Source of the DNA: Artocarpus heterophyllus
Lineage: Eukaryota; Streptophyta; Magnoliopsida; Rosales; Moraceae
Assembly (NCBI GenBank): GCA_025403435.1
Contig: CM046348.1
Coordinates: 33,848,052 to 33,912,051 of the forward strand
Length of the DNA: 64,000 nucleotides
Reading direction: 5' to 3'
A program made the position numbers and the translations under genes. The notes beneath the pieces were generated by a model. The model was not told where the DNA came from. It searched no databases and saw nothing but the letters and a program-made list of their open reading frames with translations. Positions 37,111-48,330 of this stretch are shown in pieces (the first letter of the stretch is position 1; every line of letters begins with the position of its first letter).

Positions 37111-38146
37111 GAAGTTTTAAGTCTTTCAGAGTTATTACCATTCATCTCAGCATTAAGCAGTAAGCCCATCTTAGGTTTGATAAAATATAGATTATTTTGC
37201 ATCCATCCAGAACAGATAAAAGATTTGTTTTTACAAATCACCACTTTATCATTAAAAGAAACCAAATAGGAGTCTTTAAATAAACAAGCTACAGAAATTA
37301 AATTCCTTTTAGATTTAGGAATATAAAAACAATCTCGCAAAATTAAAATCCTATAATTATCAAAATATAAAGGATGTCTCCCACTGCTTCAGCTAAGACC
37401 AAGGATCGCCCATCTGAAGCATGAAGTCTTCATGTAGCAGACTTTTTGTTTCTTTGAACCCCTACATAGAAACACAAACATGATTAGTTGCTTCGGAATC
37501 TATGACCCAAATGTCATTGGATTCTTCAACTAAATAAGTTTCTAAATACAGAAGATCACACCTACCTTGTCGGGAATGGAAGTCCTTGCAATTCTTCTTA
37601 ATGTGCCTGAACTTTTCGTAGAAGAAGCACTTGAGCTTCTTCCGATTCTTCTTCTTCTTTTTCTTGTTCTTGCCATTTACAGGAATAGAAGACTTCTCAT
37701 TCTTGGCCTGTTGTTTCTTTCCATTTCCAGGGTTAGGATTGGAACCGGAAGCAGCCACCAAGTTGGCCTCACCACCCGCAGGAGACTCCCTGATCAGCAG
37801 TTCATATTCCTATAACTATTTCATCAACTCCGTCAAGGTCATATCTTCCAGATTATCCAAGATTTGCTTAGCAGTCTCATAACCCTCATGTTGAGCCTAC
37901 AGTACGTTATTCATGCTGGCCATGACATAGTAGAGGGCCTAATCATTAGCATCTTTCTAGTGATCATACGCTTAGATTTGCTCATTAGTGGAATCTCCCG
38001 TAAGCTCGGGAGGACAAGGTGTCGTCGGCAAAAATTTTAGTTTTCTAGAGGATAGGATGATGTTCAGGTTTCGTTTCCAATCATTATAGTTCTCACTGAT
38101 TAATTGGATTTTATCAAGTATCAATGATAAAGTGTTTTTTAGACAT
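37111..38146 (-). pseudogene. gag and protease of element G/D interior
   Basis: Minus ATG at 38144-38146. About 245 bp are missing at 37838-37845, joining TELMKQ-region codons directly to DNLEDMFGG-region codons, so the middle of gag is gone. The Lys-rich linker is followed by CFFYEKFRHIKKNC, in which the second Cys of the knuckle is Tyr. The protease reads DIWVIDSEATNHVC, with the DSG Gly replaced by Glu. The 37092-37340 frame is the protease-integrase spacer (CFYIPKSKRNLISV). Confidence 0.83.
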
Positions 38147-39709
38147 TTTTAATCTACAATAAAGAATTATATACCAAACATAAGCAAACATATCATAATA
38201 ATTCAGTAAGATAACACAAACATGTAAAACATACAAATGTGTATATGTGTCAAAACCTTGAAAATATCAAAACCTTACAACAATAATTCCTAGTTCAAAA
38301 TTTAACAAGCTCCTAAGGGAGTCTTGCTAGATTTAATCAGGAAAACGAATCCCCTTCTCATTAATATATGCCATCCAGGACCCGTATGATCTAGCATATA
38401 TTAATAATCATTTCTTTGGCCATTAATTTTATTAACAGAGCTCCTAGGGGAGGTTAATAATAAAATTAACATGATTGTATAACCATCGTTTTAATATTTT
38501 ATCCATGATTCATAATCACCACTTAGAGGTGTGCAACCATAATCATGCTAAAATATCTTATCCTCTCTGTGAAAACCTTCTCCTACTTAATCTTTTGAAA
38601 TCAAAGTTTTATTTTATAAACTATACATGAACAATTTTGAATGAGCGGTACTCCCTATTCTATATGACATGTTATCAATGTACATGGCAAATGATATTAT
38701 AATGTAGATAAGCAAAGCAATCATGCAAAGCTAGAAGCAAAATAATAATTAATAACCATAATATTATGGTTCCATCCTATAGAATAGAAAATAAAGATTA
38801 CAAGAGATAAATCGAAACATATTATCGATTCTTCATCCTTGAATCTTTAAGTTGTATCGTTCTTCATGTAATGTCCATTTTCAAGTCTTCAATCGCGTAT
38901 AGATTGAATACTCCATATTTTTGGTCATATCAAAATAGAATAAAAAATGCATCAAAAAATGCACCTTTAATGAAAAATTACAGCTCTCTTCTGGCATGCC
39001 AATCTGTATGATCGGTCTACCGGTCATGACCCTCTGGCCTCCCGATCTTTTCAGGTCGGCCTGCCGGTCATGACAATTCAGCCTGCCAAACTAAAAGTTC
39101 GATCGACCGTTAGAGCTATCAGATTTCTGCCCTGCTGACGACCTACCAAACCCGTAGTCTAGTCTGCTTATTCTGCGACCATCGGCCTACCAAACTGGAG
39201 GGTTCGGCATGCCAATTGAGTAGAAATCACGCTTCTTAGAAAATACAGTTTTTCATGTAATTTATCAATTTTATTTTCAACAATTTAAAAACATAAAATT
39301 AGAGACTTAAGAAATACCTGGGAACACTATCATCCATCTTTTAGATCCACCTTCTCCAAATAATTATTTAATTACAAAATTCTTACAAATTTAAAATTAA
39401 ATAATAATTCCTAGATGAAGATGATAGTCCACCAACTAATTTCATGAAAGACCTAGATACACATTCTAACTTCTAAGGAACCATAACCAACATAAATTAA
39501 TTAATTAATAAATAATTGAATAATAATTCAATCAACCATAATTGATTATTAAACATTCATTATATAATTGATGACAACATATGTAAATATATAGAAACCT
39601 AGAGTGCCAACTCTCTAAAAAAAATTAAATTCAAACATAGGAGAGATCAAGATTACATAATTTATACATATAGCATGATCATAAACTTGCAAATTTATGT
39701 GAAAACCTT
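38147..39709 (-). other. Leader of the G/D interior
   Basis: Untranslated leader. CCTAGG/hairpin sequence is around 38400-38470 (arms near 38423-38436 and 38453-38468), and the GGCAGGCC palindrome cluster at 38990-39215 is much decayed. The ~100-bp block between the 38515 and 38615 landmarks of other copies is shortened. The 39640-39724 end matches the D-type junction to the LTR. Confidence 0.65.
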
Positions 39710-39722
39710 GGCTCTGACACCA
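39710..39722 (-). other. tRNA primer binding site next to D's 5' LTR
   Basis: Minus strand TGGTGTCAGAGCC, one change from the exact site in B, two bases from the LTR. Confidence 0.88.
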
Positions 39723-39724
39723 AT

Positions 39725-41725
39725 TGTTGGAAAAATAGTACGTAGTAGAATTTTAAAATTTTTTATACTAGAGTATTTTTTAAAACACAAGTTTGACACA
39801 CTATATGGGTAAATTAACTAGATATTACTGACCTCGTAAAAGCAAAAAAGCTCTCGCAATCCATGAAGAGTATAATATTCTAGAAGAGCCTCAACCAACT
39901 AGTCTTTTTTGCTATTCTCTATCCACGATTGGAGTGTGTGTGGGCGCACATCATTCAGCCTTTCCCCGATGACTCTCTTTCCAACCAATTGAGAAAAAAT
40001 CCAAAGCTATAGTTTATGATTTGTGAACAATAGCTCTCCAGGGAGTTGTATCACTCTAGATTTCTTAACTGATCTAAATAACAATGAGTCTCACTCTCCT
40101 TTTTATAGAGGTTAGGCCCAGGAGTCAGTCCTTATTAGATAAGACCTCAAAAATTTGAATCAGAATCAAATCTGGATCAATATCTGATAGAATCCATGTG
40201 AAAGCGCGTGATCTTTTTATTGCACGGTCAGCAGGCCGAATTGCTACATTGGCCTGTCGAACTTGCCCCATTGGCAACTAAACTTCTGATAAATGATCCT
40301 TGCGAATGTTTATTTCTCACCCAAGATTCTTAGGATAGAGCCTCAGTTTTAATTCAAATAACCTAATAGAGAAGTTATCTGATTAAAACAATCATATCTA
40401 GATAATCTCTAGGAAAATAAATATTCCTGATAATTCAACAAGTTTATCTTGAATTAATTTATTCAAAATTAATCCAATCGATAAACAGAGATAAATTATC
40501 TAGTCCCAATAATTCAATAAGTTTATCTTTAATTAATTTATTCACAAAAATAATTCAACCTATAAACAGACATAAATTATCTGATTCTATCAAATTTTTA
40601 GCCAATCTGATAATATGACACAAGTCACCAATTATTGAAAAAGCACGCCGTATCGTTATAGGATTTTTACAAGCTAGCAAAGGGGACCGATGGACCTATA
40701 TAGTTCAAGCTCTCAATAATTATGAAACCCAATCTCCTATATATACATTTCATAATTATCAACTCTAACGCTACTCCACTAAAAGCTTAGAGTTGCACTC
40801 TAAAACTATATAGAATTGCAAAGCCCGCATAGCTAAGTCTCCATAACATATCATAATGTATCGTATCGCCATAGGATTATCCATAATCAGCTTAAGGACA
40901 ATTTCTATCTTACCTTTTCGATTATTTTTCTCTTATGTTCTATTATCTCCCTATCAGAAACTTACCATCCAAAGATAGTATACCATTTAGTTACACTTAT
41001 GTATCCAAATGGTTTAGTGCTCTAGTTTTTCAATTATAAGATAATGCATATAAGAGGATATCAACTATTCCTAACGAGGAGCTATGGATTCCATATCTAT
41101 GAATAACAGGTCTACGCTATCAAGAGTCATGCCTGCAACGTACCGACATGCATACTACTATTAAAATGTAGATGTCACCCTTTGGCACATCAAAAGGCAT
41201 AAGTCAAGACAATGAGCCCACTATTCATCTCAGGATTAAGATACAATATAGATGATTGTCTAAAGTGAATCGATTTGCTAAGACAAAATTATTAATCCAA
41301 ATCAGTTCACTTTATGTCCTGATGCAACACATCGTCGTGTGTGATAATGTGTCAATGTTTCTATTCATAGAGTCCACCTCCGATGGTCAAGATAAACCAT
41401 CTCCCGTTAGGGATATAGATAACATAACAATCTTTGCATAAATAAGGTGCCCAACTTTATTCCCTCGATTACGGATCTTCTGATTTACACCATCACCTTT
41501 AAAATCGTATCTTTTGCATAATCTGTCCATCATATGCCCAATTCTTAATGGTTTAGACCAACAGTCTCAGACTTTTGTTTGCTTAACATACATTCAACAA
41601 ATATGAACGTAGAGAGGATAAGATTTGGTATATAAATAATAAATAAAATTTTTATTGATAAAAATGTCTCCAAAAATATATTACATTTTTGCTTCTTAGG
41701 GCATACTATCTATACATGTCCAACA
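39725..41725 (-). repeat. 5' LTR of element D
   Basis: 2001 bp; plus-strand ends TGTTGGAAAAATAGTACGTAG and TATACATGTCCAACA. It pairs with 29365-31366 by the ATACTAGAGTATTTTT start. A small duplication (CATACTATCTATACATG) sits just before its outer end. Confidence 0.92.
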
Positions 41726-44117
41726 GTATGCCCTAAGAAGTAAAAATGTAATATGTTGTTTGAGACATTTTTATCAATAAAGAGTTTATTTATTATTCAT
41801 ATGCCAAATTGTTGTCCTTTTTACTTTCATATTTGTTGAATGCATGATAAGCAAACAAAAGTGTGAGACTATTGGTTTAAGCATTTAGAATCAGGCATAT
41901 GATGGACAGATTATGCGGAAGGCATGATTCTAAAGGTGACGGTCGAAATTATAATATACGTAATTGAGGGAATAAAGTTAAACGCTTTATTCATGCAAAT
42001 ATTGTTATGTTGTCTATATCCCTAACTGGAGATAGTTTGTCTTGGCCATCAGAGGTGGACTTCGCAAATAGAAACATTGGTACATTGTCATAGATGACGA
42101 TGCATTGGATCAGGGACAAAAAGTGTAATTGGTTTGGATTAATAATTCTATCTCGGCAAATCAATTCACTTTAGACAATCATATATGTTGTATCTTAATC
42201 TTGAGATGAATAGTAGGCCCGTTCTCTTGACTTATGTCTTTTGATGTACCAAAGGGTGACATCCACATTTTATGTTGGTACACATGCTGTTACGTTGGAG
42301 GCACGACTCTTGGTAGTGTAGACCTATTATTCATAGATATGGAATCCATAGCTCCTCTTTAGAAGTCGTTGATATCTTCTTATATGCGTTATCTTGTAAT
42401 TAGAATACTAGAGTGCTCAACCATTTGGATACATAGGTGTAACAGAATGGTATACTGTCTTTGGATGGTAAGTTTTCCAATGGAGAGATAATGGAACATA
42501 GGAGAAAAAAAAATCAGAAAGGTAAGTCAGAATTTATCCTTAAGCCGATTATGGATAATCCTATGGGGATACAATACATTATGATATGTCATGGAGATTT
42601 AGCTATGCAGACTTCGTAATTCTATTAGTTCGGGAGTACAACTCTAAGCTTTTAGTGGAGTAGCGTTAGAGTTGATAATTATGAAATGTATATCTGGGAT
42701 ATTAGGTTTTGTAATTATTAGGAGCTCGAACTATATTGGTCCATCAGGTCCCCTTTGTTAGCTCATGATAAATCTTGTAACAATACGACGTGCTTTCCCA
42801 ATAAATTAATGACTTGTGTTAAATTATCAGATTAGATGAAATTCGATAAGATAAGATAATTCATGTTTGTTTATCGGTTGAATTAAATTTATGAAAAATT
42901 ATTTTAAGATAAATTTGTTGAATTATCAAGATCAGATAATTCATGTCTGTTTAGCGGTTGAATTAATTTCGAATAAATTAATTTAAGATAAACTTGTTGG
43001 ATTATCTAAAATATTTATTTTCATAAAGATTATCTATATATGACTATTTTAATCAGATAACTTCTCTATTGGGTTATTTGAATTAAAACTAAGGCTCTAT
43101 CCTAAGAATATCAGGTGGGAAATAAAAGATTCATAGAGATTATTTATCGTAAGTTCGGTAGGCCGATCTTCAAGTTCGACTTGCTAATGGAGAAAGTTTG
43201 ATAGGCCGATCTTCTAGTTCGGCTTGCCGATGGAGGAAGTTCAGTAGGTCGATCTGTTAGTTTAGCTTGCTGACCGAATGATTTATGATCACATGTTTTA
43301 TGACACAATTTTTATTACATATTGATTCTGATTTGAATTTTTGAGGTCTTATCTGATAAGGGCCAACCTAGGCACGAACTCTATAAATAGGGAGTGAGGC
43401 TCATAAGTTATTGAGATTAGTTGAGGAATTAAGAGTGAGCACTCTAGTCTGTGAGTCTTTGCAACGCCCTGAGAGCTTTTATTCACAAATCAAGAACCTT
43501 AGTTCTGGGTTCCCTCGATTGGTAGGAAGGAGAGTCACCGGGGAAAAGCTATATGACATGCGCCCAGATGCACTCCGATCGTGGATAAAGAATACCAAAG
43601 AAGACCAGTTGGTTGAGGCTCTTCTAGAATGCCTTTCTCTTCACAGATTGCGAGAGCTTTTCGGTAAATGAGGTTAGTAAGATTTGGTTAATTTATGCAT
43701 ATAGCATGTCAAACTTGTGTTTCAGAAAATAAAAGATTCACAGAGATTATTTATCGTAAGTTTGGTAGGCCGATCTTCAAGTTCAGCTTGCCAATGGAGT
43801 AAGTTTGATAGGCCAATCTTTTGGTTCAGCTTGCCGATGGAGTAAGTTCGGTAGGTCAATCTGCCAGCTCAACTTGCTGACCGAATGATTTATGATCATG
43901 TGTTTTATGATGTGATTTTTATCAAATATTGATCATGATTTAAATTTTTGAGGTCTTATCTAATAAGGACCAACCTGGGCATGAACTCTACAAATAAGGA
44001 GTGAGACTCATAAGTTATTGAGATTAGTTGAGAAATTAAGAGTGAGCACTCTAGTCTGTGAGTCTCTACAACTCCCTGAGAGCTTTTGTTCACAAATCAC
44101 GAACCATAGTTCTGAAC
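41726..44117 (+). repeat. Remainder of element A 3' LTR, with internal duplication
   Basis: GTATG (target duplication) then CCCTAAGAAGTAAAAATG, continuing the 15 bp at 29350. The LTR runs normally to about 43726 (CAAACTTGTGTTTCAGAAAAT), about 75 bp before its expected end. It then jumps back to AAAAGATTCACAGAGATTATTT, text already seen at 43126. The second copy runs to 44117, where E is inserted at GTTCTGAAC. The final ~280 bp of the LTR are absent from the window. Confidence 0.88.
43118..44117 (+). repeat. Partial tandem duplication inside A 3' LTR
   Basis: Copy 1 is 43118-43726 and copy 2 is 43720-44117, both starting GAAAATAAAAGATTCA and running through the palindrome block, TATA region and U5. 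The junction has about six bases of shared A/T sequence (AAAATA). The copies differ at many sites (for example TTCGACTTGCTAATGG against TTCAGCTTGCCAATGG), so copy 2 is either old or derived from another LTR. Confidence 0.8.
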
Positions 44118-46099
44118 TATTGGATAAATAGTACGCAGCTGAAATTTTAAAAATTTTATATCAGAGTATTTTCCAAAACACAAGTTTGACATGTTATATG
44201 CATAAATTAACCAGGTCATACTAACCCCTGTGTGTCGAAAAGCTCCTGCAATCAGTGAAGAGAACTAACGTTCCAGAAGAGCTTCAATCAACTGGTCTTC
44301 TTTATTATTCTCTATCTACGATCAGAGTGAGTGTGGGCTCACACGTACAGCTCTTCCTCTAGGTGACTCTCCTTCCAACCAATTGAGAGAACCCAAATCA
44401 AGTGTTCATGATTTGTGAACAAGAGCTTTCAAGGAGTTTCCAGATTCTCACCAGCAGAGTATCACTCTTAATCTCTCAATTAATCTAAATAACATATGTG
44501 ACTTACTCCCTATTTATAGAGGTTGGGTCCAGGGTTACTCCTTATCAGATTAGGTCTCAAAATTCAAATTAGAATCAAATTTGGATCAACATCTGATAAG
44601 ATCCACGTAAAAATGCGTGATCTTATCCTTCGCTCATCAGCAGGCCGATCAGGCCAAACAAGCCCCATCAGAAGGCCGAACTGCCGATTAAAATCTCAGC
44701 TAATCTTTTATTTTCCACTCGAGATTCTATTGGATAAAGTCTCAGTTTTAATTCAAAATTAAATCTACAACTTTATCTAGATAATCTCTAGGAAAATAAA
44801 TGAATTCCTAATAATTCTACAAGTTTATCTTGATCTAATTTATTCAAAATTAAATCAATTGATAAACAAACAAGAATTATCCGATCCTAATAATTCAACA
44901 AGTTTATCTTGAATTAATTTTATCACAAAATTAATTCAACCGATAAACATATGTGAATTATTTGATTCTTTCGAATTTCAACCAATCTAATAAATCTGAC
45001 ATAAGTCACCAATTATTGGAAAAGCACGCCGTATCATTACAGGATGTTGTGAGCTAGCAAAGGGGACCAAATGGACCTATATAGTTCAAGCTCCCGATAA
45101 TTATGAAACCCAATATCCCAGATATACATTTCATAATTATTAACTCCAACGCTACTCTACTAAAAGCCTGGAGTTGCACTCTCTAACTACATAAAATTAT
45201 GAAGCCCGTATAGCTAAGTGTCCATGACTTATCATAATGTATCGTATCCCCATATGATAATCCATAATCGGCTTAAGGACAAGTTTTGTCTTACCTTTCT
45301 AATTATTTTTATCTTATGCTCCATTATCTCACCATCGAAAAACTTACCATCGAAAGACAGTATACCATTCGGTTACACCTATATATCCAAATGGTTGAGC
45401 CCTCCAGTTTTCTAATTACAGGATGACGCATATAAGAGGATATCACTACTCTTGAAGAGGAGCTATGGATTCCATATCTATGAATAATAGGTCTACGCTA
45501 TCAAGAGTTATGCCTCCAACGTATCAGCATACGTACCATTATTAATTTGTGAGTGTCACCCTTTGGTATATCAAATGACACAAGTCAAGACAACGAGCCT
45601 ACTATTCATCTCAGAATTAAGATACAATACTAATGATTGTCTAAAGTGAATCGATTTGCTGAGACAAAATTATTAATCTAAATCAATTCACTTTAAGCCC
45701 CGATCCAACACCTCGTCACCTATGACAACTTGCCAATGTTTCTATTCATGGAGTCCACCTCCGATGGTCAAGACAAACCATCTCCCAATAGGGATATAGA
45801 TGAAACATAACAATCTTTACATGAATAAAGTACTCAACTTTATTCCCTTGATTGTGGATCTTATGATTTAGACCGTCACCTTAAGAATCATGTCTTCTGC
45901 ATAATGTGTCTATCATATACCCAATTCTTAAAGGTTTAGACCGATAGTCTCAGACTATTGTTTGCTTAAGATACATTCAACAAATATGAATGTAAAGAGG
46001 ACAAGATTTGGTACATAAATAATAAATAAATTCTTTATTGATAAAAATGTATTCAAAAACTTCTTATATTTTCACTCCTTAGGGCATACATGTCTAACA
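44118..46099 (-). repeat. 3' LTR of element E
   Basis: 1982 bp; plus-strand start TATTGGATAAATAGTACGCAGC (first TG mutated to TA), end CATACATGTCTAACA. It carries the GTGTGGGCTCACACGT block at 44332. The palindrome block near 44638-44690 is reduced. About 40 bp of U3 are missing near 44757, where TTCAAAATTAAATCTACAACTT replaces the longer text of other copies. Confidence 0.9.
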
Positions 46100-46724
46100 A
46101 TCTCCCACTTGGCACTGAGTGAGTAAATATGAAAAATCTTGTATCCCCATGGCTTCCACATGCCTCTTGAAGACTCTCATAGTAAGTGTCTTCGAAAATG
46201 GATCAACTAAATTGTCCTCTGATGCAATCTAGCACACTGTGGCATGCCCGCCCTCAACGAAGTCCTTTATCACATGATACTTTCAATCAATATGCTTACT
46301 CTTCTTGTGAAATCTTGGTTCCTTAGCATTAGCTACCCTCGCACTGTTATCACAGTACAGTGATACCACCTTATCCATACTAGGAACTACCTCAAGATCC
46401 CCAAGGAACTTGTGGAGCTACACTACTTCTTTCGAAGCCTCACTAGCTGCCACATACTCAGCCTCTATCGTTAACTCTAAAGTGCAATCTTGCTTCACAG
46501 TTCTCCAACTGATGGCACCGCTGCCTAGAATAAACACAAAACCTGAAGTATATTACCTAGAATCCAGGCAGGATTGAAAATCTGAGTTAGTATATCCTAG
46601 AGGAGTCAAGTCCTCACCCGAATATATAAGCATATACCCTCGAGTCCTTTTCAGGTACTTGAAAATATGCTTAACCATAACCTAGTGGTTTGGTCCTGGA
46701 CCCGCCTAAAATCGACTTACAATC
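46100..46724 (-). pseudogene. RNase H domain of element E
   Basis: The polypurine tract AAGTGGGAGAT (46100-46110) is followed on the minus strand by a degraded RNase H. Readable codons include KTLTMRVFKRHVEAMG, FVEGGHATVC, CDNSARVANAKEPRF and MEAEYVAAS, but a stop or shift occurs every 100 bp or so and no frame reaches 60 codons. It ends at CGACTTACAATC (46713-46724), the RT/RNase H boundary, where F's truncated LTR begins. Confidence 0.82.
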
Positions 46725-48315
46725 CATTCACTTTAGATAGTCATTTGTATTGTATCTTAATCCTAAGATGAATAGTGGGCCTGTTGTCTCGACTTGTGTC
46801 TTTTGATGTACCAATGGGTGACTCCCACATCTCTATAGTGGTATGCATGCCAATAAGTTGGAGGCATGACTCTTGATAGCATAGACTTGTTATTCATAGA
46901 TATGGAATCCATAGCTCCTCTTTAGGAGTAATGATTTCCTCTTATATGCGTTGTCTTGTAATTGGAAAACTGGAGCACTCAACCATTTGGATACATAGGT
47001 GTTATCGAATGGTATACTATCTTTGGATGGTAGTTTTCTAATGGTGAGACAATGGAACGTAAGATAAAGATAATCGGGAAGGTAAGACAGAACTTGTCCT
47101 TAAGCCGATTATGGATTATCATATGGGGATACGATACACTATGATATGTCATGGAGACTTAGCTACACGAGCTTCATAATTCTATAAAGTTCGAGAGTGC
47201 AGCTCCAAGCTTTTAGTGGAGTAGCGTTGGAGTTGATAATTGTAAAATGTATATCTGGGATATTGGGTTTCATAATTACCATGAGCTTGAACTTTATAGG
47301 TCCATTTTGGTCCCCTTTGCTAGCTCACAAAATCCTGTAACAACACGGCGTGATTTTCCAATAATTGGTGACTTATGTCAGATTTATCAAATTGGTTTAA
47401 AATTTGTAAGAATCAAATAATTCATGTCTGTTTATCGGTTGAATTAATTTTGTAAGAAATTAGTTGAAGATAAACTTGTTGAATTATTGCGATCAAATAA
47501 TTCTTGTCTGTTTATCGGTTGTTTTAATTTTGGACAAGTTAGAACAAGATAAACTTGTAGAATTATTATGAATTGATTTATTTTCTTAGAGATTATCTTG
47601 ATAAAGTTTTTTTTGATCAGATAGCTTTTCTATTGGGTTATTTGAATCAAAACTGAGACTTTATCCTTTAGAATCTCGGGTGGAAAATAAAAGATTCGCG
47701 GAGATTTTTTCTTGGGAGTTCAGCCTGTCAAATGACGTGTTCGGCCTGCCGAACTGGCCTGTTCGGCATGCCGATCAGAATGTTTAGCCTGTCGATCTGC
47801 GGAGATAAGATTTTGCGTTTTCACGTCGGATCTTATCAGATATTGATCCGAACTTGATTCTGTTTTGAGTTTTTGAGACCTAATCTGATATGGACTGACC
47901 CCAGGACCAATAGGTATAAAAAGGGAGTGAGTCTCATGATTTACTCAGATCAATTTGAGAGATTAAGAGTGATACTCTTCTAGTGAGCATCTGAAAACTC
48001 CTTGAGAGCTTTTGTACGCAAATCACGAACACTAGCTTTGGGTTCTCTCTCTTGGTTGGAAGGAGAGTCACCGGTGGAAGAGCTGAACGTGTGAGCCCAC
48101 ACTCACTCCGGTTGTGGATAGAGAATAGCAAAGAAGACCAGTTGGTTGAGGTTCTTCTGGAACGTTACTTCTCTACACGGGTTGCGGAGGTTCTTCGGCA
48201 CACTAGGGTTAGTAAGATCTGTCTAATTTATACATATAACATGTCAAACTTGTGTTTTGGAAATTACTCTAATGAAAAATTTTTAAAAATTCCGCTGCGC
48301 ACTTTGTTTCCAACA
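46725..48315 (+). repeat. 5' LTR of element F, 5'-truncated
   Basis: Begins inside the LTR at ATTCACTTTAGATAGTCATTTG, the text found at 54403 in the 3' LTR, so the first ~440-470 bp are gone. It ends GTTTCCAACA. The U3 ~80-bp direct repeat is at 47416-47570, GGCCTGCCGA palindromes are at 47722-47800, and TATAAAAA is at 47915. Confidence 0.93.
47915..47922 (+). promoter_or_regulatory. TATA box of element F 5' LTR
   Basis: TATAAAAA + GGGAG, 400 bp before the LTR end. The promoter core therefore survived the truncation; the missing part is the outer U3. Confidence 0.8.
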
Positions 48316-48317
48316 AT

Positions 48318-48330
48318 TGGTATTAGAGCC
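48318..48330 (+). other. tRNA primer binding site of element F
   Basis: TGGTATTAGAGCC, one mismatch to the initiator-Met tRNA complement. Confidence 0.9.

Larger units (their letters stand above)
32392..39709 (-). mobile_element. Element G: copia element inserted in D, 5' LTR missing
   Basis: Begins with a complete minus-strand 3' LTR (32392-34421) of the B/C/E/F type, followed by polypurine tract, RNase H, RT, integrase, protease, gag and leader running into D's 5' LTR at 39725. There is no second G LTR and no second TATAG duplication; the one at 32387-32391 stands alone. The RT after G's RNase H contains its own YVDD (near 35420), so this is G sequence and not the continuation of D. Somewhere between about 35450 and 39700 the sequence must pass from G to D. 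I cannot place that point by eye, so the right limit given is formal. Confidence 0.8.
29365..41725 (-). mobile_element. Element D: copia element in A's 3' LTR, itself split by G
   Basis: Minus-strand element bounded by two related LTRs (29365-31366 and 39725-41725) with the perfect duplication GTATG at 29360-29364 and 41726-41730. Both LTRs share words not found in B, C, E, F or G, such as TTTATACTAGAGTATTTTT and TAAAAAGCTCTCG-type U5 text, so they are a true pair. Its own RNase H and part of RT are at 31367-32391. At 32392 element G begins. After G there is only one full interior before D's 5' LTR, so D and G interiors have been merged. LTR differences counted over 200 bp: about 26 (13 percent), an old insertion. 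Confidence 0.9.
2569..44117 (+). mobile_element. Element A: Ty1/copia retrotransposon, outer host of the nest
   Basis: Plus-strand TNT1/Tork-type copia element, now in pieces: 2569-6719, 16815-18180, 27621-29364 and 41726-44117, separated by B, C and D and ended by E. The pieces join in order: 5' LTR, tRNA site, leader, gag | protease-integrase | end of integrase, RT, RNase H, 3' LTR start | rest of 3' LTR. The perfect 5-bp duplications flanking B (ACTTG), C (CAATC) and D (GTATG) prove that the pieces were once continuous. All genes are decayed: the zinc knuckle is broken, the integrase first Asp is replaced, and RT reads YVND. In a stretch of about 285 bp compared by hand the two LTRs differ at roughly one site in ten, so this is an old copy. 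The last ~280 bp of its 3' LTR and its right target duplication are missing. Confidence 0.93.

Noticed and set aside
44118..46099. Solo LTR
   Set aside because: A polypurine tract and RNase H follow in the right order, so it is the 3' LTR of element E. The same reasoning applies to 32392-34421.
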